Assembly: GCA_003344405.1 (NCBI GenBank)
Contig: NOWV01000141.1
Coordinates: 62,001-126,000, forward strand
Direction: 5' to 3'
DNA: 64,000 bases
DNA from: Trichoplax sp. H2
Taxonomy: Eukaryota; Placozoa; Uniplacotomia; Trichoplacea
Part shown: in pieces, positions 41,047-54,077 of the stretch
How positions within the stretch are numbered: the first letter of the stretch is position 1
Layout: the number at the start of each line of letters is the position of its first letter
Notes under the pieces: generated by a model
What the model was told of the DNA's origin: nothing
The model's database searches: none
What the model saw: the letters and a program-made list of their open reading frames with translations, nothing else
Program-made: the position numbers and the translations under genes

Positions 41047-43929
41047 ATGAGTTTGTGGGTAGATAAATATCGACCCACATCGTTGTCCAAATTGGATTAC
41101 CATAAGGATTTAGCAGAACAGTTGAAAAATTTGGTAAGCTTGCAATGCTATAAAATTGAATTGATCCTATTGCAGAACGACAGCGGGCAGGTTCACCTGC
41201 TATCAATGGAGGCAATGTTGATCCTTGGACTTTCTACTAGGACAATTTCACATCATGCATTCAATTATAGTATGTTTTATGAACGTACCCTTACGATAGT
41301 TGTAAGAAGTTGTCAAGATGGCGTTACCATCAATGACAAGTTCTATACGTTAACATGATACAGAAATTATGCAGAGTGGCATTAACTGATTGATTGATTG
41401 TTATGCCAATTGACTAGAATATACGGTATTGTGGAGCTTAAAGTTGCATTTGCAGGTTTCAAGATTTACACTACTGTATTCAAATAGATCAGCGAGAGAT
41501 AATGGCATGTTAGTATACTTGAATCAGCTATAATTAACATACAATACTTTTAGATAACAAATTGCCACAAACATGCTCTAGAGCTGGTAAGAAATTCTTC
41601 AAGATATTATGTGCCTATTAATTCTATTTCGTAATTGTCCTGATTACTTAGATTCAGAGTGGGGATTTTCCTCATTTACTATTTTATGGACCATCTGGAG
41701 CTGGTAAGAAAACCAGAATCATGGCTATGTTAAGGGAATTGTATGGTGCTGGGGTTGAAAAATTGCGAGTAGAACATCAGACATTTGAGGTAAAAAGCGA
41801 ATATATTCACCTGTGTCATTTTTGCTTAGCAGGAAATGATTATTTACATGTTAGGCTATCAACTAAATTTGTTGGCTTATATTCATAATACTGTAGTCTT
41901 AACTTCTACATCCTAAAAATTTATATTCTCAGTGAATTTGCTAAAAATCTATTGCTAGGATGAAGAGCATTGACTACAGCTATTCTCGTACTATCTTAAA
42001 ATCGAAACATCGTTATTGATGTGTTATTGTAATTTAGACCATTTACGAAGATAATTTATACTTATTTGAACGATCTGAATGAAATAGATTAATATAATAC
42101 CATTTCTTTCAGACACCGTCAAAGAAAAAGATTGAAATAACAACAGTAGCCAGCAATTACCATATTGAGATTAATCCAAGGTAATCTGTATTCGAATGTA
42201 ATTCTAGCAATACCGATAAATACGACTGGATGATCCATGTCAGCCTCATTCTTCATTTATTTACTGTATTATCATTTCTGAAGATCTAGAGTTATAGTAA
42301 TTACGTACATTCGTCAAGATTTTGTATCTAACTACAGACGTGAGGCACTACCTGACCTAATTTCGCTTTTATTTTGCCTTTTCTCAATTCTGCACAGCGA
42401 TGCGAAAAATAACGATAGAGTTGTCATTCAAGGGATGATCAAATCTGTTGCACAAACCCAACAGTTAGATGCCATTTCACAAAAGAATTTTAAAGGTGCA
42501 TTCAGATAATGACTAATCCTTTCTCACTAAATTATCCAACACTAAAGAGTTTTTGCATTTTATTGCATTTGTATATGGCCTACAGTTATCGTGGTCATGG
42601 AACTGGATCGATTGACGAAAGATGCGCAGCATGCCTTAAGACGAACTATGGAAAAATATATCTCAACGTGTCGATTGATACTATGTTGCAACTCTACTAG
42701 TAGGGTAATACCAGCAGTTCGAAGTCGTTGTCTAGGGATACGCGTTGCTGCTCCAACTGCAGATGAGGCACGTAGATAATTGATTTTAACTATATTTGGA
42801 TAATTTTATGGTGAATTTTTAGGCTTAGGCTCATATGTAAGGACCTCAAGACGATTGTAACGTTCTGTTGGAACTAGAATATTGATTGCTTGATTATGTC
42901 AACGATTTACCTCAATAGATAACCCAAGTATTGCATGGTGTCTGTAAGAAAGAAGGTTTAACATTGAATCAAGAATTGGCCGTTCGCATAGCGGAACAAT
43001 CGAAAAGAAATTTACGAAGAGCACTGTTAATGTGTGAAGCATGTAAAGTTCAACAGTAAGTTCATCGATACTATTCGAGATACGGTATACCGTAAAGTTT
43101 GCAACTTTGGTATAAGACTTTATGTTTTACATGGCATGCAGGTATCCTTTTACACCAGATCAGCCGGTATCTGAAGCAGAATGGGAAATATATTTGCGTG
43201 AAACGGCGGCAGCAATAGTAGAACAACAAAATCCCAAAAGGTATATTAGTCTATCGCATATACGTAGTCTTGCAGCCGCTGAAAAAGCTAGTAGTAGTAG
43301 CATGAAATCGGTGATGCCGTTATTAAATATTGAACCTAACGTGGCTTTATGATTATTAGATTATTAGAGGTAAGAGCTAGACTTTACGAATTACTCTGCC
43401 ACTGCATTCCACCAGACGTTATTATTAAGGTAAGTTTATTTTATACTCATTGTTAAACGTTAGCGAAATTAGTCTAATACTAGGAATACCTTCCTATTGG
43501 ACCATTGCTAGATTATGTGAATAGAATAAATATTACAGTATTAAGCCAGCGATGCTAATAATGCCGTATCGCTTTGTCTAACGCAATTGCATACGGCGCT
43601 GAGCTAGCGATACATTTGTTTAATAACCACTCTCCTTATCTAGTATCTACCAAAACGTACTGCCGGACAGTACACCCACCGTATAGTCGTAAACTGTAAA
43701 TCACTAATATGAGCACTGCTTTATCATGACCCAGGGATTATTGTCTGAATTAATCGTGAACTCGGATGGTCAATTGAAGACTGAAATCACAGCCTTAGCA
43801 GCGTTCTACGAACATCGTATCCAAATGGGACGCAAAGCGATATTTCACTTAGAAGCTTTTGTTGCCAAATTTATGAGTATCTACAAACGTTTCTTAGATG
43901 AAGGGATGGCCGCAATGGATTTTATGTAA
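41047..43929 (+). CDS. RFC3: Replication factor C subunit 3
   Basis: Subunit of the nuclear RFC clamp loader, which opens PCNA and places it on primed DNA, and also part of checkpoint loaders. Nine exons: 41047-41133, 41652-41789, 42113-42180, 42398-42495, 42586-42767, 42919-43055, 43142-43240, 43360-43429, 43735-43929; all phases agree and give 357 residues (human 356). Visible: N-terminal MSLWVDKYRPTSL, Walker A GPSGAGKKT (42-50), Walker B-like VVMELDRLTKDAQHALRR, sensor region STCRLILCCNSTS, the SRC motif VRSRC, then the collar domain ending HLEAFVAKFM. Identity to the animal protein is high throughout. Intron 5 appears to start with GC, not GT (GAG|GCACGT), the only junction that keeps the conserved spacing APTADE-ITQVL. 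Confidence 0.97.
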
Positions 43930-43963
43930 AAAAAAAAACCTCATATCTGTGTATAAATTCTTA

Positions 43964-43976
43964 AATAAACTTTATT
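43964..43976. terminator. Back-to-back poly(A) signals of convergent genes
   Basis: AATAAA (43964-43969, RFC3 strand) is followed after one base by TTTATT (43971-43976), which is AATAAA on the opposite strand and could serve DELE1, whose stop lies 467 bases away. Confidence 0.55.
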
Positions 43977-44442
43977 AATACTTTCAATAAGAACTGTTTG
44001 AGGATAATGTTATTTTCTTGGTCAGCTTAGTTAATTGTATTTGGCGTATACATTTAGGCGTTATTCCAAAATTGATAAAATTAAGCGTACATATATCATG
44101 CATGATTGAGAACACATACAGCTGGTTTTAAGCGCTGTACGAAACAATATACAAAGTCATTGACAACAAATATTCTCAATGTCTTGAACGTACTTACAGC
44201 TTATAATAATATACAACAAAGCAGTTAATATTATTTCTTAATTAGAATAAGATGAAAAATCTTTTGCCGTTATCTTAAAATAGATATTTGAAATTTCCTA
44301 TAAATGTTTAAAACTTAAGTAATCAAAAGTCCACTCGTACGGACGCTTTACTTACAAGTACTGAATCTAGCTAAGACCTCTGTACAATCACGTAACATTA
44401 ACTCATATAACTTAAAGTACTGAATAAAACTCCCTTTCAATT

Positions 44443-47333
44443 TTAAGGGTGCTCAAACGCTAATGTACCCTGAGCTTTACTGCTAGTAAACAGCGCAGAA
44501 AGTGCTAAGGGTCCTACGCTGCTGTTATACGACGACGCTACGTCTTCGGGATCAGATTCAGAGGACGAAGTTTCAGTCATCAGACTACCTTGTCGTCGCG
44601 TAGGAGCGAACCGGACGACTGGGCGCGAAGGCAGATCTTTATCATTTATCATGGCTGGGAAAAACGTCCCAGTTAAACGTTTATCGATTTCTAAAAGTTA
44701 AAATACATTGGTAGGTCCAATTAGTAATTAATTAACGGCATCACATGACGCACAATATCGTTTCCCTGGATGATTATTAATATTATTATAAATTACCTTC
44801 ACTAAGAGTTGCTTCCTTACTAAAATAACCATTTTCCGACACTTTCTGCCGGCACTCTTCCTTCCGCAGGTCTTCTAGTCTACTTTTCGCTTTATGACTA
44901 CCAGCGCAAGTTGCTTTCCTATATAATGATATAGCTTTTGCTTTATCTACTTTCAGACCTGGAGGTGGTGTAGAACAAAGATACAATAAATCAATTATCA
45001 TAGTACTGTACAAGCCAAGCAGATGTTTGCGTATTCTATTTACAGTACCTCCAAGACCATTTTCATAGTATTTACCAAGATTGGTTATAGCTCGTACATA
45101 TCCGCTATCAACGCATGTCTCATACAACTTTCTTGCCTGTACAATCGTAGATAATGCATAATTGAATAAAATAGGATACCCAAAATTTTGAATAATTTAA
45201 CAAGTCTCACTAACTTCGGTTAAGTCAACTTCTACACCAACACCTTTTTCATAACAGATAGCAAGGTAATATTGCGCTTTAACGTCCTTAAACATAAGAT
45301 TAGCGACAAATATATAGGTCAGAGTCAATTGAGAGGAATTTCTCAGCATACTAATAGTTACCAATTGATCTGCAGCCATTTTAAAATATTTAACAGCAAG
45401 TTCATCGTTTCCTTTGTAATTTCTTCGTTTCAAATAATACTGCCCAAGATAGTATTGAGCCTATGCCAACATAATTTAAAAAGGCACTTTACTAAAGAAG
45501 GACAGGCAGCAAATAGTGCGAAGTATTTATAGCTAAATCGCTTACAGAAGCAATTCCTTGGCCAGCAGAATCTTTCAAGAGTTTTATGCCCTGTGTCATA
45601 CTTTGCTGGCTGTTACCATCTGATGAAAAACACATATGCAATTCAAGTAGCAGTTAGTCAAACAATTTACAATTACTGTACAAGATATACTAGTCCTTAA
45701 AGTGAAACTGGACAAAAAAACTTGGATTTTGTAAATTTTATAATTAGCTCTGCTTCTTACTTTCCATTAGATGAATTCCATAATTATACTGGGCTAATGG
45801 ATGACCTTGCAATGCTGCTCTTTCGTAAAAATCAACAGCCTAATAAGAATGCATGAAAATTACCATTATGATAAGATAGCCAAATGATTACTTCTACGTT
45901 CTTTCTAGACCCAGAAATTTTAGTTAAATGATGATTAACTAACCATTTCAATATTTCTTCCAACCCCGTAGCCATGATGGTAGCACAAGCCCATGTTATA
46001 CTGGGCTTTACTGTAACCTTGGCTACTAGATTCCCTAAAAAATTCTACAGCCTTGAAAATGCAACAGGAATGTATTGAGATAAGATCTAGTCATTCGTTC
46101 CCTGCTACAAAGTTAAAGAGTTGTTACTGAATAGTAACCTTTTTATGTTGACCACTTCGTTGCAACAGTATTGCTAGAGCATTTTGACTTGCAGCAGAAG
46201 AGTTCTTCATGGATGAGGAAAATTTTCGCATAGCTGCCTCTAAAGAATCCGTCTAGACAGATGAGAAGTATGGCATTATTAAACACTCGTAAGTCAAAAA
46301 GTTGACCAATGCTGGGGCGTGCAAAAAGAAACAGTACCAGCTGGTCCTCTTGAACTCACCAGCTTTTTATCGCCAAGATTACTTGTTGATTTCGAAGATT
46401 CTTGATCGTCACTAGATAAACTTGTTGGAATATTTGCCGGTAGTACAGAAAGTGTCGCTGCCCTACCAGGTGAAAGACTGCCAAGAGCATGTAAAACTCT
46501 ACAGAAAGCTATAGCAGAAAGTGATAGCGATGTTCGCTCATCGTTTTTGGATGTATGCTGCATCAATGCATTAGTAACGACGGCAGCCCCCTATGAATAA
46601 GAATAGAAGTTTATTCAATTAAATTCTCGTAATTTTCTTGTTTTTATCTTTATTTTAACTGGTAAATTAAGACATTAAGATTGCCCTATACATACTATGA
46701 AGCCTTCATATCCTTGTACAGTAAGTTATCGAACAAAATATACTATGCAACAATGCAGAGCTATCTTCTACAGTACAACACATCTACGGATATCAAGTAC
46801 TTTGCAGTTGACTCACCGTCCAAGTGAAAGCTCCGGCAATTTCATCACCGATTTTACTTTGTTCTGACTGGCGAAAATTCTCGTCGGAAGATAAACGATC
46901 ATTCGGTAAGGGTTGAGGAGAATACGTAAAGTTGGTGCCCAGAAAATTTTTAATGCTGTCTTCTACACGACCTTTGACTGACTTTAACAGATCAAACGAT
47001 TTCTGACATTGTTCATTCTCGGTAAAATACTTGAAAGCTGGATATAAACGTTCAGATGAATCCCGTTGCGATGAATCTGATTGGAAGTACGATGATCGTT
47101 GGGTATAGACCTGACTGATGCAGCGCTTGTTGGCGGAAATAACTATGAGAAGTGAAGCTTAATTATACATCATGTAGACGATAAAAGTTAGCTACCAAGG
47201 CAACTGTAGTACAGAATGGTTTCGACTGTTATTCATGCAATAGCGCGTCAATGAATATTTTGGGTACATTACAGTAGCAATCAAGATCTTTATCAAGAAT
47301 CTTACTTTTATTGAGACTGGTTAGAAAAGACAT
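44443..47333 (-). CDS. DELE1: DELE1 homologue, mitochondrial stress relay
   Basis: In mammals DELE1 is imported into mitochondria, is cleaved by OMA1 under stress, and its C-terminal Sel1/TPR part activates the kinase HRI in the cytosol. Twelve exons: 47306-47333, 46817-47142, 46360-46590, 46139-46252, 45944-46051 (outer edge plus or minus 2), 45761-45839, 45546-45619, 45362-45460, 45215-45286, 45049-45136, 44797-44958, 44443-44690; about 542 residues (human 515). The start MSFLTSLNKIISANKR is a plausible import presequence. DEIAGAFTWTGAAVVTNALM matches the hydrophobic segment before the family's linker. Sel1-like repeats follow: GYSKAQYNMGLCYHHGYGV, HPLAQYNYGIHL, ASAQYYLGQYYLKR, VKAQYYLAICYEKGVGV, VRAITNLGKYYENGLG. 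The Ser/Pro-rich tail ends TLAFEHP. Confidence 0.9.
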
Positions 47334-48127
47334 TTTCTCAGCAAGTCCAAGATGGCGTCAGTTATATAATTCTTCAAATAATTTTGGTAGCGTAAGCAAT
47401 TCTCGTATTTGACGTTGTCTTGCAAAAACTTCCGAGTGGAGGATATTGTTACAGCATCTGACAACAGGATCGCTCTTATTCTTGGTTGCAATTGGATTGT
47501 AGAATGATTGTTCGTATAGTCTCCACAATGTGGTGTATTGCAATTGAGTTTAGGGTACAGGTAATGAATAATGTCTGCCAATTGAAATTGTATGCTAAAA
47601 ATGATACCAACATGAGCAGATTTTAAAAAATACGTAGTTGTTGATTTAAATAGATACGCATCCATGAGAACCAGATCTTATTCTAATGAATACATATTGT
47701 AAAACAACATTATCATTCTGGCTACTAGCACATTACTGCTGTATCCTATATTAGTGCTAGTCGATGAAGACAGGGAGGATGTACATACTCGTACGCACGT
47801 TCACCTTGTCCTCTGCTTTACAAGTACTCGTAAGATATTGTTATTGAATTATTTTCTACCTTAATGACGACATTGCACAACGACTGAAGGTTAATGATAT
47901 TTAAGATGGTAAGTACAAGTTGAAATTTAGAATTCCAAATCACTTGCAATCAATTAATGACTATCGTAGAAATGACGAAGCAGATGTTTGCAACGATTGG
48001 CATTGACGGCGCTATCCTAACTTGATACTCAGCATCAAGACAAGTCAACACAAGCACTTTGACTGCTATTTGTGGCACTACTATTACGATACTGCAAGAT
48101 TGGATGATCGATTCTATCGGGTTGGCC
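47334..48127. other. Upstream of DELE1, no other gene seen
   Basis: Frames here overlap the DELE1 promoter side and lack domains. GTACTGTAC-type sequence is absent. Confidence 0.4.
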
Positions 48128-48682
48128 GTGATGTTACCTTGGTATAAAATACTCACATTATCCTAAAGAAAAATTCCACAATCTGTCGTCATCCAATTGC
48201 CGTCTAGACCAAAATTGAAAACAACAACACGATAGACATTTTGCAAGCAGAACCTCGAGGGCTACACCATGACATCACTGCAAGACCAAGAGCACGTTAT
48301 GCTGTACTGTACTGTACAGTATGATTGGCGGCTAGGTACAGTACTTTGTACAGTAGAACACCCTGCAGGTTGGGGATACTCTACACTGTAGTCTACAGTA
48401 CTGTACTGTGCTCACCATTGGACGTGATATTGAAGCTGGATTGCGCACAAGCTTTACGCAGAAGTTGCATCATCTTTCATGGATTTGTACCGCACTGAGC
48501 GACTTCCAATTCCCTGGCATGGAAGTAAATAAAGCAGACAGGAAATGCACAGCTAACCTAGAATACACGGTGGAATATCGGAACTATATTCAGTACAATC
48601 GCTTCTTGTATCCATGCTGTGCTCCTATCTTACTAATGATCGTTATTTGAGGATATTGTACGCACGTACGAGCAATCATTAG
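48128..48682. repeat. Dispersed repeat, copy 2
   Basis: Near-identical to 32589-33107. It carries an enlarged GTACTGTAC island (48303-48310, 48385-48410) compared with copy 1 and runs straight into the tandem array that follows. The frame at 48408-48650 is shared with copy 1 and probably fortuitous. Confidence 0.9.
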
Positions 48683-49127
48683 TTCAACTGATATTATTTC
48701 CTGGATCGTAGAAGCAAACGGACTAACCTAGAATACACGGTGGAATATCGGAACTGTATTCAGTACAATCGCTTCTTGTATCCATGCTGTGCTCCTATCT
48801 TACTAATGATCATTATTTGAGGATATTGTACGCACGTACGAGCAATTATTAGTTCAATTGATGTTATTTCCCGGATCGTACAAGCACACAGACTACAAAT
48901 TTACCTATCTTACTAATCATCGTTATTTGAGGATATTGTACGCACGTACGAGCAATCATTAGTTCTATTGATGTTATTTCCCGGATCGTACAAGCACACA
49001 GACTACAAATTTACCTATCTTACTAATCATCGTTATTTGAGGATATTGTACACACGTACGAGCAATCATTAGTTCAATTGATGTTATTTCCAGGATCGTA
49101 GAAGCACACGGACTACAAATTTACCTA
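48626..49127. repeat. Tandem repeat with GTACGCACGTAC core
   Basis: Units start TATCTTACTAAT at 48626, 48796, 48906 and 49016 (spacing 170, 110, 110). Each contains GGATATTGTACGCACGTACGA, GAGCAATCATTAG and ATTTCCCGGATCGTA. The first unit includes 60 extra bases copied from the neighbouring dispersed repeat, so the array seems to have grown from its end. Confidence 0.92.
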
Positions 49128-49129
49128 AA

Positions 49130-50700
49130 GTCAAATCATTTCAGAATCGGTGTTCAATGAAGTTTGGAGGTATGCATGTCCACTGTGCAATAGTTGCTGG
49201 TCACTCCTACTGTCTTCAACGCCTGTATTTGTTCATTGAACGTACCATCATAACTGCACTAGTAGACTGCAGTGTTTGCTTTTTGTTGAGCAAGCAAAGA
49301 GAGAGAGAGAGGGAAGCGAAATCGTCCTCCTCGATCAGCCATGGCGACAAACCCTTTTTGCTGGTCATTTCCACTCCCCTGTCAGTCTGTACGTCTGTAC
49401 CTGTACACAAGTACTATAACGATCGATGACAATCAATTGACCAGCCAACTACGTTAGTCAGCTGCCCCTGTAATCAAAGATGTCTTTCTGCTTATAGACT
49501 GTAGACCAGAGAGAGAGTTATTTTAGAGAAGAGAACTTTAATACCCTAAGTCAGTCAGGTACAAGTAGAGAGAGATAGACTGCTATAATGTTCTAGTTGA
49601 ATTACGTTATTGTTACGTTTCTGTACGCATTATCATCAGCGATCGATCAATGTTAGTAATCGATGCACCTGTTCAGTGTTCACAATCAGTTCAGTTCGAC
49701 ATCCCAGATTACTATAATATACTGTACAGTTAGGTCTACAGCATTATAATACTCAAATTTCTCCTGAAGAGGATATCATTTACAGATAAAGAGGATGCTA
49801 CTCATTTACAATAATAAAAATGAAATAAATAAAGATACGTCATAGTGTAGGATATCGAAAACTTCGAATAAAAATCGAATCAGACTACTATTGTTAGTGA
49901 TTATGCATGCGTATATTATTTGCAATGCGATGTTAGCTCGTTTCTCTATAGAGGATTTCCTATGCATTCCATCATCAACTCAGTTAGCTTCAATATGGAC
50001 TTTCAGGTGATTATTCACTACACAAATGTTTTAATTTTACTTCTTTGCTAAATTGTTCGTCATAATCTACAATAGTAAGTAACAATACTGTATACTATAC
50101 AGCCTGAGATTGAAGAAAATACGGGTACATGGTACAATGCTGCAGCCCTTGGACAGAAAATCATAGCACTGTTTTAGGGCGAATTTGAGACAGTCCCATA
50201 TTAACGTAAGCGCAAGAATCGGATGAGGGATGCATCACCAAGGTAGAATATCATGTTATCCAACCTTAAGATTGCGGCAATGGAAGAGATTTCAGGCTTT
50301 CATACCGTTGTAGGACAGATATACCCTTAGTTAGACGTAGGGATGAACAAGGCAACTAGCTGAATGCTGTACGCGTGTTGTAATTGTATTGCTTGCCCAA
50401 TGTCTGTACAGCATTGCAGAAATAATAAAAGCAGGTACGACGTAGTTATCATTTGCATCATTGCATAACCATACACGCATAAAACAGAGACCTAGACAGT
50501 AAGATGCATATACGGGTACAACAGGCAATGACCTGCTTCTTGAACAAAAATGGTCAATTTTCATGAATCCTTTTTGTAGGAATTGGATGAAGGTTGATTT
50601 TTTTTCATGGACTAATGTCTGAATAGTTCATCTATTTAAAATCTTCAACCATCTCATGAAACAAGGGATAGATGGCCGATGTCTATCCTATTTGGTTGAT
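49130..50700. other. No supported gene
   Basis: Contains GA runs near 49299 and 49510 and a TACTGTACAGT site near 49728. Short frames show no domain. Confidence 0.4.
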
Positions 50701-50738
50701 ACGAGAGCGATTACAATAAATTGAAAAGAATAAGATCA

Positions 50739-51900
50739 CATAGCACATCTCTAAAATCAATCTTATACGCCTACTGACATACATCCTAGTTGAATAAGAA
50801 TACTAAAACGTTGGCTTTACTAGACTATTTAACTACCAATTGAAAACAAAGTCATCGTATTACAAATCTCCCAAACTGTTCTTATGTATGTTGCTATAAT
50901 TTATTTAGAATGACATTAAAATTAATACTAGCATACTAACTTCCAACCGATTCAACGGGAAGCTATCACATTACACATATTTAAAACCTGTACAGTACAT
51001 TGCTATATTCTAGAATAAGAACACCAGAGAGTTTATACTGCCCATACTAAATTCCAGCCCATTAAAAGGAAAGTCTACATACTACACTTTTCTAAAAACT
51101 ATCCTTCAAGCTGCTCTACTCTAGTTGTAAAAACACGAGAGACCAAATGCTAGCATCCTTAATTTGAACCGATCAATAGCAAAAGCATCACATTTTATGC
51201 ATTTCTAAGTAAATGTCCTTCATGTTACACTATTTTAAAAAACTATCCTTCAAGCTGCTCTACTCTAGTTGTAAAAACACGAGAGACCAAATGCTAGCAT
51301 CCTTAATTTGAACCGATCAATAGCAAAAGCATCACATTTTATGCATTTCTAAGTAAATGTCCTTCATGTTGCACTATTTTANNNNNNNNNNNNNNNNNNN
51401 NAGCACATCTCTAAAATCAATCTTATACGCCTACTTACATACATCCTAGTTGAATAAGAATACTAAAACGTTGGCTTTACTAAACTATTTAACTACCAAT
51501 TGAAAACAAAGTCATCATATTACAAATCTCCAAAACTGTTCTTATGTATGTTGCTATAATTTATTTAGAATGACTGTAACATTATTAATACTAGCATACT
51601 AAATTCCAACTGATTGAACGGGAAACTATCACATTACACATATTTGAAACCTGTACAAAGCATTGCTATATTCTAAAATAAGAATACCAGAGAGTTTATA
51701 CTACCCATATTAAATTCCAGCCGATTAAAAGGAAAGTCTACATACTACACTTCTCTAAAAACTATCCTTCAAGCTGCTCTACTCTAGTTGTAAAAACACG
51801 AGAGACCAAATGCTAGTATCCTTAATTTGAACCGATCAATAGCAAAAGCATCACATTTTATGCATTTCTAAGTAAATGTCCTTCATGTTGCACTATTTTA
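50739..51900. repeat. Gap-flanking duplicates with a 144-base tandem unit (gap 51382-51401)
   Basis: 50739-51381 and 51402-51900 are copies of one locus. The first has two tandem 144-base units (about 51094-51237 and 51238-51381, starting AAAAACTATCCTTCAAGC); the second has one. Frames are closed. Confidence 0.88.
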
Positions 51901-51904
51901 ATTA

Positions 51905-54077
51905 TACTGAAGCGCGCAAGAGCGAAAGCTAATACTACTATACTGACTTTTAATCGATTGGAAAGAAAACCATCACGTCGCACATATCTGAAATCTGCCA
52001 TATATGTTACTATATTGTAGTTAGAATAACACTAACGAGTTAATACTACCGTACTATATTAAATTTCAATCGATTGAAATTGGAAATCATAATATTGAAA
52101 ATCGACCATCTAGTTTGATACATTCCTAACATCATAACGCTAAAGAATTATTACTACTATCGTTGTTGATTTAGCTCAATTATACAATCAACTCAAATAA
52201 TTAGTGCCACCAATCAGGATATCTGTTTACTTATCGAGCCCAAATGGAAGTCGTAAATTACTAATAGAAGTAACAGTATCTCATTAACGTCAGAAATAAG
52301 TTAATTAACTATTTGTACTACTTAGTTCAATTTAATCCAATAATTCCGCCACGTGATACCAATCAAAGCATTGGTATGCAATAGTAGAATCTAAAATCCT
52401 GTAAATTATCTTATTGTCGTTGCAGTGTCTAATACTGTTCTAATTAGAATAATTTTTCGTTAAGCTATACGTCTAACCATCACGTCATCTATAATTTCTG
52501 CGTGTTTTTCATTTTCCTTCAAAAAGTTTCCTCTTTCATGAATTAGATATTGGTTAAGCTTTGGCAGTAGTTAAGCTGAAATTCCAGAAACAACGCGTAA
52601 GTTTCCTAACGATAATAATCAGATGAAATAACTAGTTGCTGTCGCATTAAAATGTAACCAAGAGAAAAGTAAATCACTTTCATCTTATCATAACTATAAT
52701 TAATTAATGGTTTGAATGTAAGCCTTTTAACTTGGCGTATCAAACGTTTGATCCATATACGATAATAGCAATCGTTATCAATTCCCAAGCAATTAGTTGC
52801 TCTTATAAATAATCAATGTAAAGTAGAATCTCAATTAATTAATGACAGTTTTGAAGATTGAAAGGATTTGATTCACTGGTAGATTGAAAGCTATTAAAAA
52901 CATTTTTAGCGTTGTATTTTTCAACCCATTTAATCAACGAGCATATAGAACATGGCCTACCACAGCCTAGGTAGTTTTCCAGTAGATTATCACTAAAAGA
53001 ATTAATTTACTATTAAAATAGTGAACTTGTAATTTATTTAAAGATTTTATCATTTATTAACTAGTTATCAATTACCGATAGACCTTCATAAATCTCGGAA
53101 TAAATACCCAATTTATTGTTTTTATTAACGTAAGGGATTGCTACAGGATAGAATAATGTTGTAAAGCAACTTTGACTTTATCCTGGACGTCTAAAATGTA
53201 TTCCCTATTAATCGCCTACTATGTATTCATATTTTATGCGTTGCCTTGAATTCAATAATAATTATATAATAAATCATTATTTCTAGCAGCTTCTAGTTAA
53301 CTAGATGAATAGGGAAGGCTTTGACAGCAATAAATCAGTAATTACAAGGCATATACTATCTTCATCAAATCGCATTACCCGTTGATGATAGTAATTAAAC
53401 TATTACTTATATAAGATGTCTGTAAATGATCATCCACGTTTCTAAATATTATATCAATTTACTATACCAAATCTAATTATAGAAATAGTAGCATCAACGC
53501 ACGTTTAAACATATTTTTAACTCTCGTTTATTTACTCAATCAGATTTGTAAAATTTTAATGAAACCTTAGCAGCTGTACATTATGAGTAAATAACCATGA
53601 AAAATATTATCTTCCGCATCTCTTATTACAGAATGAATTGAACTACCGTATGCATTTGTTAGAAATTCACAATATTTCCAACGATATTACGGGATGTTAT
53701 AGCCATCATCATAAATTGGATGAGAAATTTTAATGCCAGCTGGCACTTTTAGTAGCACGAAATATTAATTATTTCACGTGTAAAGTACATTTTATTTCGA
53801 AATAGATTCATTTACAAGATATCTTTTTCCAATCAATGATATTCTTCTTTTCATTATCTACCACTCTATATGATGTTCTATTTTTGCTTTGGAATTTAAA
53901 CTGATATTTCAATTATTTTTTACACTTCATTTCCCCGTATCTTCTGTGATGATTTATAGCACTTTTATCCTACGGTGTAATCCATAATCATTTACACTGT
54001 TTATCATTTCTTTATACTTTACGGCCTAGGTTAACTTCAGTATTATTATCCTAGTTATATTCGTATAAGATACCGCA
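51905..54077. other. No supported gene
   Basis: AT-rich sequence before the pseudokinase gene, with many stops in all frames. Confidence 0.45.
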